A stretch of DNA of 64,000 nt. Origin: Spiroplasma chrysopicola DF-1. GTDB taxonomy: Bacteria > Bacillota_I > Bacilli_A > Mycoplasmatales > Mycoplasmataceae. Below are positions 43,815 through 54,340 of this stretch, piece by piece. Position numbers and translations under genes: made by a program. Within the stretch, counting starts at the first letter, position 1. Each line of letters starts with the position of its first letter. The notes under the pieces are model-generated. The model was given only the letters and a program-made list of their open reading frames with translations, made no database searches and was not told where the DNA came from. Where the stretch lies: assembly GCF_000400935.1 (NCBI RefSeq), contig NC_021280.1:744001-808000 (forward strand), written 5' to 3'.

Positions 43815-45536
43815 CTATTCTACTTTTGTTTTAGCAATTTTTAAGCGCTCAGCTTTTGGTAATTGATAATATGATACTGTTCAATACACAAAAATCCCAA
43901 CTACTGTGCAAAAAGCTGCTGTTCATAACATTTGTTGTCAAAGTTTATATTTACCATTTTTTTTGTATAAATCTTTCATGTCTTTGCCACCAATTTTAAC
44001 AATTCGTGAATATCCAAATAAGGTTACTAATAGTCCCCCAGCAATGGCAATTCCACAACCAATTAAATATAGCATTACTGCTAAAACAATATTTCCTGAA
44101 TCAGTAGTCATCATAAAGGCTGCTAAAATTCCTGATGGACCAAACATAGCGTTAAGACCAAAAGTAATGTTTCCTCACATTGACATTGCACCAATAAAGA
44201 ATCCAGCAAAACCAGCACCAATTGATGAAGTAATGAATGGACGAACACGAGGTAAAGTTACTCCATAAATCATTGGTTCCCCAATTCCAAAGAACGCCGG
44301 AATTAATGATCCTTGGATTTGACGACGTAATAAACTACCTTTATCAGCTAATAATCATAAAGCAATTCCAGTACCAAACTGAGCCATTCCAGCCATTGCT
44401 AAAATTGGGAATAATCCATTAACACCAGTTTGTTGAATCATCATTGCATAAATTGGAACAAATCCTTGGTGAATTCCAAACGCTACCGCAGTTAAGAAGA
44501 TTGCGGCTAAGACGAAGGCCCCAAATGGATTTGTATGGAGATGAAGAAAGAATCATGCCACTCCCATGTATAAGTATCCCGAAACTGGAATTAATACAAA
44601 GATATTTAAAATTAATAAAGCAAATAAGACTATTGTTGGTGTTCCAATTGTATCAAGAACCCCCGGCATAAACTTACGAACCCCACGTTCAATTCAAATT
44701 GAGGCTGCTGCTGTTAATAACGCTCCTAAAATGTTTCCTGAAGCATAACCAAATACTCATTGGCCACTCTCATTCATTTCGGGACGGAAACCAACTGTTA
44801 ATCAGTTACTTGCTGGATTATGAATTGGAATTCCTAAAAAAGTAATATTATTTGGATCAGTATTCATAATTAATTTAATTAATTCTGAACCAAAAACTGG
44901 AGAATAAATTGAAGCAACCATTGCTCCTAATACTCCACTACCTCCAAAAACTTCGGCTGTTCTTCAACCAACAATAATAATAAAGGCATTTTTTCAAATA
45001 TTTAATAATAAGTTTAGTGCATTGAATCATGATTGAACAGCTGGTGAAGCAGTTGTAATATCGCCCCCAAAAGCTGATTGCATAATTCCAGCAATTCCAG
45101 CTAGAATCCCAGCTCCAATGAAACCAATAATCATTGGCGAAAAAATTCGTGAAAACTTCGTAAAGAAGTTTTGTAATCAATTTGATTTCCCTTTAATTGC
45201 TCCTTTAACTTGTTTTGCAACGTCAGCAGCACTAACAAAGTCAACACTTTGTTCAGCACCATCAACTGGACTAGTTTGTTGGGCATTAACTAGTTTCCCA
45301 AATTCTTGAGTAACTGTACCAACAAAACCAGGTCCTAAAACGATTTGTAATTCAGTTGCTGAGGGTGTTAAAATTCCCATTACATTTGTTACTGTTTTTA
45401 ATTTTTCTAAATCTACGTTAACGCCAGGTTTGATGTTTAAGCGTAGTCTTGTTAAACAATTTGTAAATGAAACAACATTCTCAGGCCCAATTACAACGAC
45501 AAGATCTTGTGCGGTTTGTTTTGGATTTTTTGCCAT
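43815..45536 (-). CDS. murP: MurNAc-type PTS transporter, EIIBC
   Basis: 573 residues. EIIB domain at 1-90 with the phospho-cysteine in TNCLTRLR (C27), a linker of about 30 residues rich in Ala/Gln, then EIIC with about ten helices (FSPMIIGFIGAGILAGIAGI, GIGEPMIYG, the conserved GE site). No EIIA domain is attached, so a separate Crr-type EIIA is needed. The genomic order with murQ and mupG supports MurNAc or MurNAc-GlcNAc as the sugar. GGAGG precedes ATG 45536. Confidence 0.85.
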
Positions 45537-45573
45537 TTTTCTATTCCTCCTGATATATCCATTATTATCATAA

Positions 45574-45610
45574 AACAACTGCCCTTAATTCACAATTAAA
45601 AACAGTTGTT
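45574..45610 (-). other. Interrupted palindrome in the murP leader
   Basis: AACAACTG and CAGTTGTT separated by 21 nt, between the regulator and murP. It could be an operator half-site pair for the RpiR-type regulator or a weak attenuator. Confidence 0.4.
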
Positions 45611-45646
45611 CTGTAATTTCACATCAAAAATTGTAAAATTTCCTAT

Positions 45647-46483
45647 TTAAAATTTATTAATAATGGTATTTTCTAAAATATGGTGGTATTTTTCCATATC
45701 GGTTGTTAATAAACTTGAGTAAAGCATATCTAATGCAAATAATAATGCAAAACGACTTGTTGTTGAAATTAATCGTTCAATTGATTCATTACTTGAAATG
45801 GTAATAGCATAATTAGCAATTGCTGCTAAACTGTTATTGGCATTCTTACAAATAACAGTAATAGGGGTTTTATTATCATGACAAACTTTTGCTAATTTAA
45901 TTAAATCTAAAGTTTCACCTGAATAACTAATAAAAATTGCTAAATCATCGGGTGATAATTGTTTTGCTAGAAAATAACCACTATGAAAATCGTTGACAAC
46001 AAAAATATTAAATCCTAGCCGTAATAATTTTTCTTGAAAATCCTTGGCAACGTTATATGTTCCCCCCACGGCAAAAACAATAATTTTGTGGCTTTTTTTA
46101 ATTAAGGTAATTATTTCTTCAAAACTCGCTTTTTGCTTAATTACTAAACGAAAAGTATCATGTAAAGTTTTAACAGTATTGTGGTATCCCTTAATCATAA
46201 AACTATTATTATTTTGTTCATTTAAGAGAAATTCTTCCCCCGTTAAATTAAAATTAAAATACTTAATAACATGAATTAATTCTTTGTAACCATCTAAATC
46301 AAGGTATTTGGTAAAACGATTGATTGTTGCAACAGAAGTGTAAGTATATTCTGCCATTTCGGTAATTGTAATATCAGGGATAATAGCTAAATTTTGAATA
46401 ATATACTTTGCAATAAATGAAAAGCGATGATCACTGTTTAAACTAATTTCCTTGATTTTCCGAATAATATCATTTTCTGTCAT
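45647..46483 (-). CDS. RpiR/MurR-family transcriptional regulator
   Basis: 278 residues. N-terminal helix-turn-helix (ITITEMAEYTYTSVATINRFTKYL, about 40-62; read here as a domain) and a C-terminal SIS domain with IVFAVGGTYNVAKDF and IFISYSGETLDLIKLA, which would bind a phosphosugar such as MurNAc-6P. It heads the PTS - murQ - mupG genes after a 110-nt gap. AGGGG lies near ATG 46483. By analogy it represses the operon without ligand; inference. Confidence 0.85.
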   Translation of the reverse strand: MTENDIIRKIKEISLNSDHRFSFIAKYIIQNLAIIPDITITEMAEYTYTSVATINRFTKYLDLDGYKELIHVIKYFNFNLTGEEFLLNEQNNNSFMIKGYHNTVKTLHDTFRLVIKQKASFEEIITLIKKSHKIIVFAVGGTYNVAKDFQEKLLRLGFNIFVVNDFHSGYFLAKQLSPDDLAIFISYSGETLDLIKLAKVCHDNKTPITVICKNANNSLAAIANYAITISSNESIERLISTTSRFALLFALDMLYSSLLTTDMEKYHHILENTIINKF

Positions 46484-46492
46484 AATTGCCCC

Positions 46493-46693
46493 CTAATGTT
46501 TTTTATTATATCGTTCAAAAATAAACCATAAAATCATTAATCCAAAAAAGCCTAATCCTGCTAGTGATAAAAGAACAATCGCGACAATGATAAAATCAAA
46601 TAAATAAAATATTGTCCCGATTCCTGCTAATACTGCTAATCCAAATAATGATCAACTAATAATTCATTTTTGCTTTGTTGAAAAACTAAACAT
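46493..46693 (-). CDS. 66-residue two-helix membrane protein
   Basis: MFSFSTKQKW start, then SWSLFGLAVLAGIGTIFYLF and IIVAIVLLSLAGLGFFGLMI helices, and a basic end (FERYNKKH). GAAGGTG lies upstream of ATG 46693 and the stop is 9 nt before the regulator start, so it is first in the MurNAc operon. A TATAAT box is at 46728-46723. No family is recognised; the two Trp are TGA. Confidence 0.6.
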
Positions 46694-46786
46694 CTTTTTC
46701 ACCTTCCAATTAATATAACTATATTATAACTAATTTATTGCTATTTTGATACTTAGTTTAATATATAAATTTGGCGTTATAAAAAA

Positions 46787-46809
46787 CAAAGTTAGCATAT
46801 TTAACTTTG
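46787..46809 (-). terminator. Terminator upstream of the MurNAc operon
   Basis: CAAAGTTA / TAACTTTG arms with a 7-nt loop and T6 on the minus strand, downstream of the surface protein gene at 46997. Confidence 0.7.
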
Positions 46810-46816
46810 CTTTTTT

Positions 46817-46914
46817 AAAATTTATTACTTATTTCTTAACTGGTAAATGTTTATCATAGAATTTAAGAATATCGGCCATTAACTACTTTTTTAATTGCTT
46901 CAATTGTTAAAATA
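46817..46914 (-). pseudogene. Remnant of a second alpha/beta hydrolase gene (3' end only)
   Basis: About 98 nt closely match the 3' end of the hydrolase gene at 49346 (both encode DILKFYDKHLPVKK then a stop). Upstream codons are out of frame and degenerate (VVNGR instead of EVMD), so only a tail fragment remains. Together with the paralogous surface proteins it shows an old tandem duplication. The rest of 46915-46996 holds no gene. Confidence 0.75.
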
Positions 46915-46996
46915 TTTTCAAAATAATATCTAAAAGACTAATTATTTTAGTATCTTAAAATATTTAGATAATTTGAATTATCTAAATATTAAAATG

Positions 46997-49117
46997 CTAA
47001 TCAATATTTAGGGTATACATTCCTTCTGTTGAGAAACCAACAAATTTTCCATTTTTTAATCTAAGTCTAACCGTTATATCACCAAAATTTCCCTTTCCTT
47101 TTTCTTTAAAACTTAAATCTGAATATAAATGATAAATATTATTGTGTTTGTCGGCTAAAATAATACCCAAGTTTTCAAATTCATAAAATGAAAAGTCTTT
47201 ACCATTACCATAATCAAAACATAATCGTTTTTGAACACTATAATCACTATTTAATGTAGCAATTTCTTTCCCAGAATTACTTACTAAAAAAATTGCTCCA
47301 TTTTTCAACTGCCATAAGTTATCAAAAAAAGCGTTATCAATAATTTGGAGGATTTTTTGAAAAGTTCCATCGGGATTTAATTGAAATAATGTAGAAGTTT
47401 TGGTTCCATCATTAGCCTGATTTAACCCCAAAATATTTCCATTTTGTAAAAAAATAATGTCTATTGGACTAGCCCCAGGGCTGTTAGGGTTATCTTTTAC
47501 TTCTTTTAATATTTTTCCAGTACTACTATCTATTAAATAGCGGGAATAAGTCAAAGAACTAGTATTAAACCGTAAGGCAAGTAACTTATCATTATCAGGT
47601 GTTCTTATAATTTTTGTCCATTCATACTGATAGATTCTGTCAATATATTTACCATCAAAACTAAATAAATGTGTTCCTCATAATACCCCTTTTTCAGAAG
47701 TTACTGCTCCTGATAATAATATTAACTTAGAATCTAATTCAAATGCTGTCTTTATACTCGGAATTTCTCTAAAATTCTGTTCTAACTTTTCTTTTATTGT
47801 GCCTATTTTATCATTAAAACTTCGAAACTCTACTTTAATAAAATAACTATCAATATAATAATCTTTACTATCACTTTTAACTTTAATATTTGCTTCCTTA
47901 TCAAGAACAGCCCCTGGCAAAACTTCAATTTGTTCAGTAAGAACATTACTATTTTTTAATTTAACAGCTTCTAAAATGGTACTAGATTTATAATTTTTAA
48001 TATCCCCTAAATTAATTTCAGTTAAATCATTTGATAACATTTTTCTACCAGTATTACTAAAATATAATTCTAACGAATCACCAAAAACATAAATTGATTT
48101 GCTTTCCCGTTTCGAAACTAAATTTCCTTTTAAGATAATTTGATTATTTTCAACTGTAATAATATCTTCAATATTGACATATTCTAATTTTAAATTTGGA
48201 TTTCCTAATTCAATAATTTTCAATAATTGTTTTAGAGTTGGTGAATTAGTATTGATAAAAAAATTTCTTTTTGTGACATGGGTTAATAAAGAAATCTTTT
48301 GAGGTAAAAAAGAAACTATTATTGTTGAATCATTTTTATAGATGTTACTTGAAGATTTTACATAAATAATTGCATTTTCCCTAGTTATATTTTTAACTAG
48401 TAAATTATCAATTTTTAAATCCGGATTTTTATCCTTTGCTACCGTTAAAATTGTTTCAGCCCGATTATCAGCAATAACTCCTAATTGAGAATTATCAAAA
48501 TGCTCAGATAAATCAATTCGTTGCTTATTTGGAGGAATTATTGATCCGGAATTGTTTTGCCCTGATAAAAAATATCATCCTAAAAGCCCTCCCATTGCTC
48601 CAAACATTAAAATAAAGACTAAACTAAGTAGCATAATTGTTTTTCTCATTTTTGACATATGCAAAAAATGTTGACGATTAATTACCATTATTTGGCGATT
48701 AAAACTTTGTTTTAAGGCGTGATTATTTTTTTCAATTATTTTTGGAATTAATGTTTGCTGTTTTTTTGTAGTTGTTAAACTATTTGAAATTAAATTATAG
48801 CCCTTAATTTTATGAATTGTTTGTTGTGATAATAAGATAGTATTATTAATAACTGGTATTTTGGTAGTGCCATCACCATTATAAATTGAATCTTTTCAGA
48901 TAAAAACATATGAGTCCTGGCGACAAAAAATTAATGCCAAAGGCAAAATGTTTTTATCGTCTAATACATCACGGGTTTTATCAACTTTACATTTAAATAA
49001 ATCTAAGTCATTTAAATTCTTTTCTGGATTATCTTTAACATATTCGATAACGTTTCTAAATTTAAATTGACAATCATAGCACATTTTATTGTAAATTAAT
49101 TCAATTTTATTTTTCAT
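46997..49117 (-). CDS. Surface protein A: cytoplasmic four-Cys domain, one membrane helix, extracellular modules and a propeller-like end
   Basis: 706 residues, no signal peptide. About 1-75: thioredoxin-like small domain with CYDC (C13, C16) and C43, C65, P59. About 76-159: basic linker. About 160-184: one membrane helix (MLLSLVFILMFGAMGGLLGW) with positive charges before it, so the C-terminal 520 residues should be outside. About 200-270: a module with DNRAETILTVAKDKNP and SSSNIY; more such modules to about 430. From about 470: repeats like LFQLNPDGTF and LNSDYSVQK that suggest a beta-propeller. No propeller or redox activity is proven. ATG 49117 with AGGAG upstream. Paralogue at 51419-53494. 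Confidence 0.75.
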
Positions 49118-49345
49118 ATTTAATTTTCTCCTAAAACGATTTACAAACTTTTTAATTATTTGTAATAATAATTATAGCAAAAAATATTTTTTTCGCAAAC
49201 ATAAAGTTTCGTCAGTTCGAATAAGATGGAATAAATTATTTGGTTGTTCAATCGTTTGGACAACTATCTTTAAAAAATAAACAAAATATAAAAAGAATAA
49301 GTTTAACATTAAACTAACCCTATTCTAATTATTTAAATTTATTAA

Positions 49346-50287
49346 CTATTTCTTAACTGGTAAATGTTTATCATAGAATTTAAGAATATCATCCATTACC
49401 TCTTTTTTAATTTTTTCATTTAAAATTTCATGACGAGCACCTGGATATAATTTTATTTCATCATTACAATGGTGTTTTTTATATAATTTAAATGTTTTTT
49501 TAACACTTTTCCCAAAGTTTCCAACAGGGTCATCTTTTCCGGCAATAAATAATAGCGGCAATTTATTAGGTGTTTTAGCAATATTTTTTGTATTGGTAAT
49601 AAAAATTAATCCGTTAAACATATCCTTAAAAGCACTTGTTGAAAAGATTTGTCCCGCTAATGGGTCGCGCTGAAACTTTTCTTGAACTTTTAAATCAGAT
49701 GATAATCATTCTGTCCCGCTTTTCCCCTCTTTACGAAATTTTTTATTTAATGGGGCATATGATAAATTATAGATAAATTGGTCTTTTGCTTTTGGACCAT
49801 ATTTTTTTTGGTGCTTTTCAGCTAAATGGGCTGAAAATTTTAATAACCCTTTTTTATGATGGGCTGTTCCACAAACAACTAAAGCCGCCAAATTATCTCC
49901 ATATAGCATTGCATAATGGCGAACCATAAATGATCCCATTGAGTGTCCAAACATCATAATTGGTAATTCAGGATAATGTTTTTTAATATAAGTTGTTACT
50001 TCATTTAAGTCTTCAATTAATTTTTCTCACCCATTATCTTCTGCAAAAAATCCTAAATCCTCTTTTGCTAATGCTGTTTTTCCATGACCACGGTGATCAC
50101 TTGCTATTACTATATAATGATGTGCTACTAAATATTCGGCAAATTCTTGATATCGCAAAGCATGTTCACAACTACCATGAACCAATTGAATAACCCCTTT
50201 AACTGCACTTAAATTTTTGGGCTTTCATTCATACATTTGTAATTCTGTTTTATCACGTAAAATTTGTTTTCATTCTTTAAATTCCAT
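49346..50287 (-). CDS. Alpha/beta hydrolase, monoacylglycerol-lipase/lysophospholipase-like
   Basis: 313 residues. Catalytic Ser in MFGHSMGSFM (about 117), preceded by ASDHRGHGKTA; Asp in AGKDDPVGNF and His in GARHEIL complete the triad of monoacylglycerol lipase-like enzymes. Cytosolic or loosely membrane-bound; no signal. AAAGGAG precedes ATG 50287. It lies between surface proteins A and B; the 46817-46914 remnant shows that a second copy once followed surface protein A. It may free fatty acids from host lipids, needed by organisms that cannot make them; inference. Confidence 0.85.
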
Positions 50288-50379
50288 TTTAACTTATCTC
50301 CTTTTAATGAGATTATTATACCGCAGTTTTGCTTATCATTCAATTTATAAAAATATTCCTCAACAACCAGCTAATTTAT

Positions 50380-51072
50380 TTAAACAAATTCTTCGATTAT
50401 TGATTGATTTTTTTTATAAAAGCCTGTATGGGCATATGCCATCCGGATTGTACTTTTAGCAATTTCTTTCTTCCGTAATTTCTTATTATAGTTAAAGATA
50501 TTAGTATAAATATCATCAGTGCCAACATATAGATATTTACCTTTAAATTTAATTTTTTTCTTATCAAAATTAGTACAAAAAATATTATATTCTTGTAAAT
50601 TAATACTTCGATTAATGTTTGAAATTGTCATTAAACTAATTTCTGAATATTTATATTTATCTAAAATATCCCGGTAACGCTTACCACTATCTAATTCTTT
50701 TAAGATTTTAATATATAAATCAAAGTGCAAACATTGATATGATTTTCGATCAATTTCAATATCTAACAAAAATACATATTTATATTTATACTACTTTTGA
50801 TTATAATAACGGAATCTTGTTCTTTCATAAAAAACTGGTGCTCATTCAGTAATTAAAGTGACTGGACGTTTACCGTAAAGAATATAACCTTTATTGTTAT
50901 TTGAATATTTTTGGCGTAAACGTAAATCCAATTGTTCATAATGTTCTTGAATAGCTTTTCTAGTTTTATTTTTAACTTCTTCTTCAAAATTCTTAAACAT
51001 TTCAATTTGTTTAAAAATATTTTGTGAATAGTCATTTTGATACAAAGAAAAATTAATACTATTTTGGTACAT
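50380..51072 (-). pseudogene. Decayed ISLre2/UPF0236-family transposase fragment
   Basis: The two parts (51072-50842 and 50769-50380) are in one frame, joined across a TAG at about 50790 after FRYYNQK, then YKYKYVFLLDIEIDRKS. The sequence follows the UPF0236 pattern (long coiled N-terminus, RTRFRYY, then a FLLD block, KYLYVGTDDIYTN with an Asp pair, RMAYAHTG). It also stops well short of the usual length of 400 or more residues. A TGA-Trp is present. It is a dead remnant of a mobile element, marking the surface block as accessory. Confidence 0.6.
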
Positions 51073-51418
51073 AATATTTTTTACCCCTATTCTGATCTGA
51101 TTGAATCCTAATATTTTATTTTCTTTGATATATTCTGTAATCTATAATTGTCTGTAATTTTCTGTAAATAGTCATTTTTATAATAACATAAAATAAAAAA
51201 ATCCTATTTAAATAAATAGGATTAAATGTTTTAATTATCATCGTAAAATTTGATTTATTAATAATCAAGAATGTATGCAATTCTTGGTACCTATTATTGT
51301 TACAAAATAATTTTAGTTAAAATAATACGAATATTCAAAAATACTTAACTAAAATTTAATAATACATTCATCAAAATTTAACTAAAAAATAAAGGAGAAT
51401 AATAAAAATAATTATTTT
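51073..51418. other. Intergenic region downstream of surface protein B
   Basis: 346 nt without a gene. It holds the hairpin at 51200-51223 and a second pair AATTTTAGTTAA / TTAACTAAAATT at about 51309-51356 with a third partial copy nearby. Confidence 0.55.
51200..51223 (-). terminator. Hairpin, 11-bp arms
   Basis: AATCCTATTTA / TAAATAGGATT with a 2-nt loop and a T7 run on the minus strand. A very similar, less perfect hairpin recurs at about 53633-53655. Confidence 0.65.
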
Positions 51419-53494
51419 CTATTCAGTTCTTAATTTATAAACTGAAGCACTACGAGATATCATAAAGAAATCTCCATTTGGAAGTTGAACTGTTCCTAAA
51501 CCGTAGTCTCAAAAACCGGGAACTTGCTCTTTAACAGTACCATCATCATTTAGTTGAAAATTTTCAGACTTACTTGTTGCTAAAATGGTTCCATCATGCA
51601 ATTCAATTATCGAAAAAATACCTCTTTTAAAATCACCAACCTTTTTAATAAAAGTTCCCGCCATTGTTAACTGAAAGATTTTCCCTCCAATACTATCATT
51701 TCATCCTCCAGCTAAAATAGTATTATTTGATAAGTTTATTAGTGTTCCAATGGCCATTGACTCTAGTTCTTCTTTAACTGTTCTAATTATTTCCCCTTTT
51801 TGATTTAATTGGAAAATTGTTCCATTTCATCCCCCAGCTAAAATGGTACCATCTACAATTAAAAATGAATAAATTATAGAAGAGTTATTAATTTTATCAA
51901 TCGTTGAACCATCTTTATGTAAATGTCAAACCGTTCTCCTTTTCGTTGATACTAAAATAGTATCATCATTTAATTTCCCAATTGCAAGGATATCATTATC
52001 ATCCCCCATATCGTCATTAATTTTTGTATTAATTGTTCCATCTGAATTAAGTAAATATAAACCAGTATTTGTTCCAATTAATATCTTATCTATACTATCT
52101 AAATATAATATTCCATAAGCAATTGTAGCATTATTAAAGTGAGTCGCATTTGTAGTTTTTTCTATTACTTTACCAATATTAGGATTAAAAACTCGATAAT
52201 TAACTTGAATTGGGACACTATTTAAAATGTAATCTTTACTATTTCCCGTTACTTGAATTAAAGCACCAGAATTAGAAATTGAATCCGCTTTTACTTCAAT
52301 TTCATTTAAATTTACTTCTGAATTCTTTTCCCCAATTTCAGTAATAATTGTATTTTCTTTTTTATTTAAAATATCATCAAGATTATGCACAGTTAAAACA
52401 TCTGATAATAATTTACGATTACTGTTACTAAAATATATTTTTAAAACATCATCGTTTAAATAAACCTCACTATCTTTAATAACAGTTAAGTCAGCTTGTA
52501 AAATACCATCAATCATTTCTGATTTTTTTATTATAACATTGCTTCTAACCAAATAATCATTTTCATAAGATCCTGCAACAATATCTAATAGTTCCTCTGG
52601 TGTACCTTCTATGACAGTCTTTGGAAAATTTACTTTTTTAACATCAGTTACCAATGTTTTTAAGTTAGATAAATAATGAACTTCAACCGACGAATTATAA
52701 TCATAAATATTACTTGATGATTTTACAAGAATAGTTGCTGATGTTTCGCTAATATTTGTAAGATATAAATCTTCAATTTTTAAATCCGGATTTTTATCCT
52801 TTGCGACAGTCAAAATTGTTTCTTCGCGATTATCAGCAATACCTTCCAATTGGGAATTCTTAAGATGTTCAGCCAAATTTATCCGTCAATTATAATTTGG
52901 TAACTGCCCATTAGAAATATTATTTCTACTTGAAAAATATCATCCTAAAACACCACCAGTTGTTGCAAATAATAAAATAATCACCAAAACAATACTTAAA
53001 ATCATTTTTTTAATTTTGATTATATGCAATAAATTTTGGCGATTCATAATTGCCATTTGCCGATTAAAATGTTTTACAATTGAAGTATTATTTTCACTAA
53101 TAAGTTTTGAAGTAATATCTTGGGTTTGTTTCTTTTTAACTACTATTAACTCATTATTATTAGCATTATGCTCTTTAATCCGATCAATTGTTGTTTGGGA
53201 TAATATCAGTCTATCATTAACAATTTTAATTTTAGATGAACCATCACCATTATATAAATCTTCTTTTCAAAAGAAAACATAAGAATCTTTTTTACAAAAA
53301 ATAAAAGCTAATGGAACAAGGCCATTATCATCATCAATACTTCGATTTTTATCAACAGTACAAAGAAATACTTGCAAATCATCTAAGTCTTTTAAAGCAT
53401 TCTTTTTAGCAACGCTAATAACTTTTTTAAACTTATACTGACAAGTATTACACATGCTATCAAAAAAAACTTGCACTTTGTTTTCCATATTCAA
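51419..53494 (-). CDS. Surface protein B: paralogue of surface protein A, with a clearer propeller-like C-terminus
   Basis: 691 residues. The N-terminal domain keeps C13, C16 (CNTC), P59, C43 and C65 and then FWKEDLYNGDGSSKI. One membrane helix (MILSIVLVIILLFATTGGVL) lies at about 162-181, C-terminus outside. A DNREETILTVAKDKNP module and two further DL..I modules reach about 430. The rest has repeated (H/L/Q)LN.(D/K)G-type strands: LLNSDGTINTKI, LHKDGSTIDKI, QLNQKGEIIRTV, QLTMAGTFIKKV, QLNDDGTVKEQV, i.e. five or more blade-like repeats. ATG 53494 has GGAGGTG upstream. A 15-nt T run sits 63-77 nt before the start, close to an extended -10 (TGTATAAT). Confidence 0.78.
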
Positions 53495-53802
53495 TTCACC
53501 TCCAAATAATACAATAAAAAAATAAATAACTATTTTTAATTATACAGTAATCTTTGAAAAAAAAAAAAAAACTTAATAAGCATTTTTTATTCAAATTATT
53601 TGGTAAATTATGATAAATTTTTAAAGATAAAAATCCTATTTATTAAATAAGATTAAATACTTTAATTATCTAATTTTTTATGGAAACAAATAATAGAGTA
53701 AATTATAAATATTTTTACACCTAAAATTGGTAACAGTTATTGGTAGTAATCATAATAAATATTTACTATGTAAAAAGTAACGCAGTAAATCATTTTATTA
53801 TT
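53495..53802. other. Intergenic region upstream of surface protein B
   Basis: 308 nt without a gene: promoter with the T15 tract near 53545-53571, and a hairpin at about 53633-53655 (one mismatch) that probably ends the upstream operon. Confidence 0.55.
53557..53571 (-). repeat. Homopolymer of 15 A (T on the coding strand) in the promoter region of surface protein B
   Basis: Reading the minus strand, T15 is followed after about 12 nt by TATAAT, so the tract covers the -35 and spacer region of the likely promoter. No good hairpin precedes it. Confidence 0.8.
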
Positions 53803-54318
53803 TTATTGTAATTGCTTAATCTTTTGCAAATTTTGATATACTTTTGCAGGAGCAAAATAAATCTGATAAAAAAATCTTTTTTTTAAAATTAAAACCTGAT
53901 TTGTTTTTTTAACTACTGTCATTTTTTCTATTTTTAATAAACTTCCAAATAAATAAACTTGATCATTTTTTTGATAAAAACTAAAATAATTGGAAGTTAT
54001 TAAGCAGTAACTTGTAATTAATAGGGTTAAAATAAAACTACTAATAGCAAAACTAACAAAATTTAAAATTACTTTTTCGGTAGCAAACGAGCCATCCCCA
54101 AATAGTTCTGAATTAAAAAGCGATAAAAAGGCTATAATAATAATTCCCAAATTAATTAACATTAAAACAAAGTTAATCCCTAAAAAATAATAAGAAATAA
54201 CTTTTACGGGTTGAAGCCAAGTTTTAAGATACCCAAATAAAAGATAACATACTAAGATAATGTAAATTGCTAAAGCAGCATACATTAATATTTCAACAAT
54301 GATTAGATAAAACGGCAT
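53803..54318 (-). CDS. Four-helix membrane protein following the GH123-like gene
   Basis: 171 residues with four hydrophobic helices (IVEILMYAALAIYIILVCYLL, FLGINFVLMLINLGIIIIAFL, VSFAISSFILTLLITSYCLI among them) and a basic cytosolic C-terminus of about 55 residues (LKKRFFYQIYFAPAKV). ATG 54318 with AGGAAAGGAT upstream. It begins 22 nt after the glycosidase gene, so the two probably share a transcript. No family is recognised. Confidence 0.6.
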   Translation of the reverse strand: MPFYLIIVEILMYAALAIYIILVCYLLFGYLKTWLQPVKVISYYFLGINFVLMLINLGIIIIAFLSLFNSELFGDGSFATEKVILNFVSFAISSFILTLLITSYCLITSNYFSFYQKNDQVYLFGSLLKIEKMTVVKKTNQVLILKKRFFYQIYFAPAKVYQNLQKIKQLQ

Positions 54319-54340
54319 ATTATCCTTTCCTTTCTGTAGA

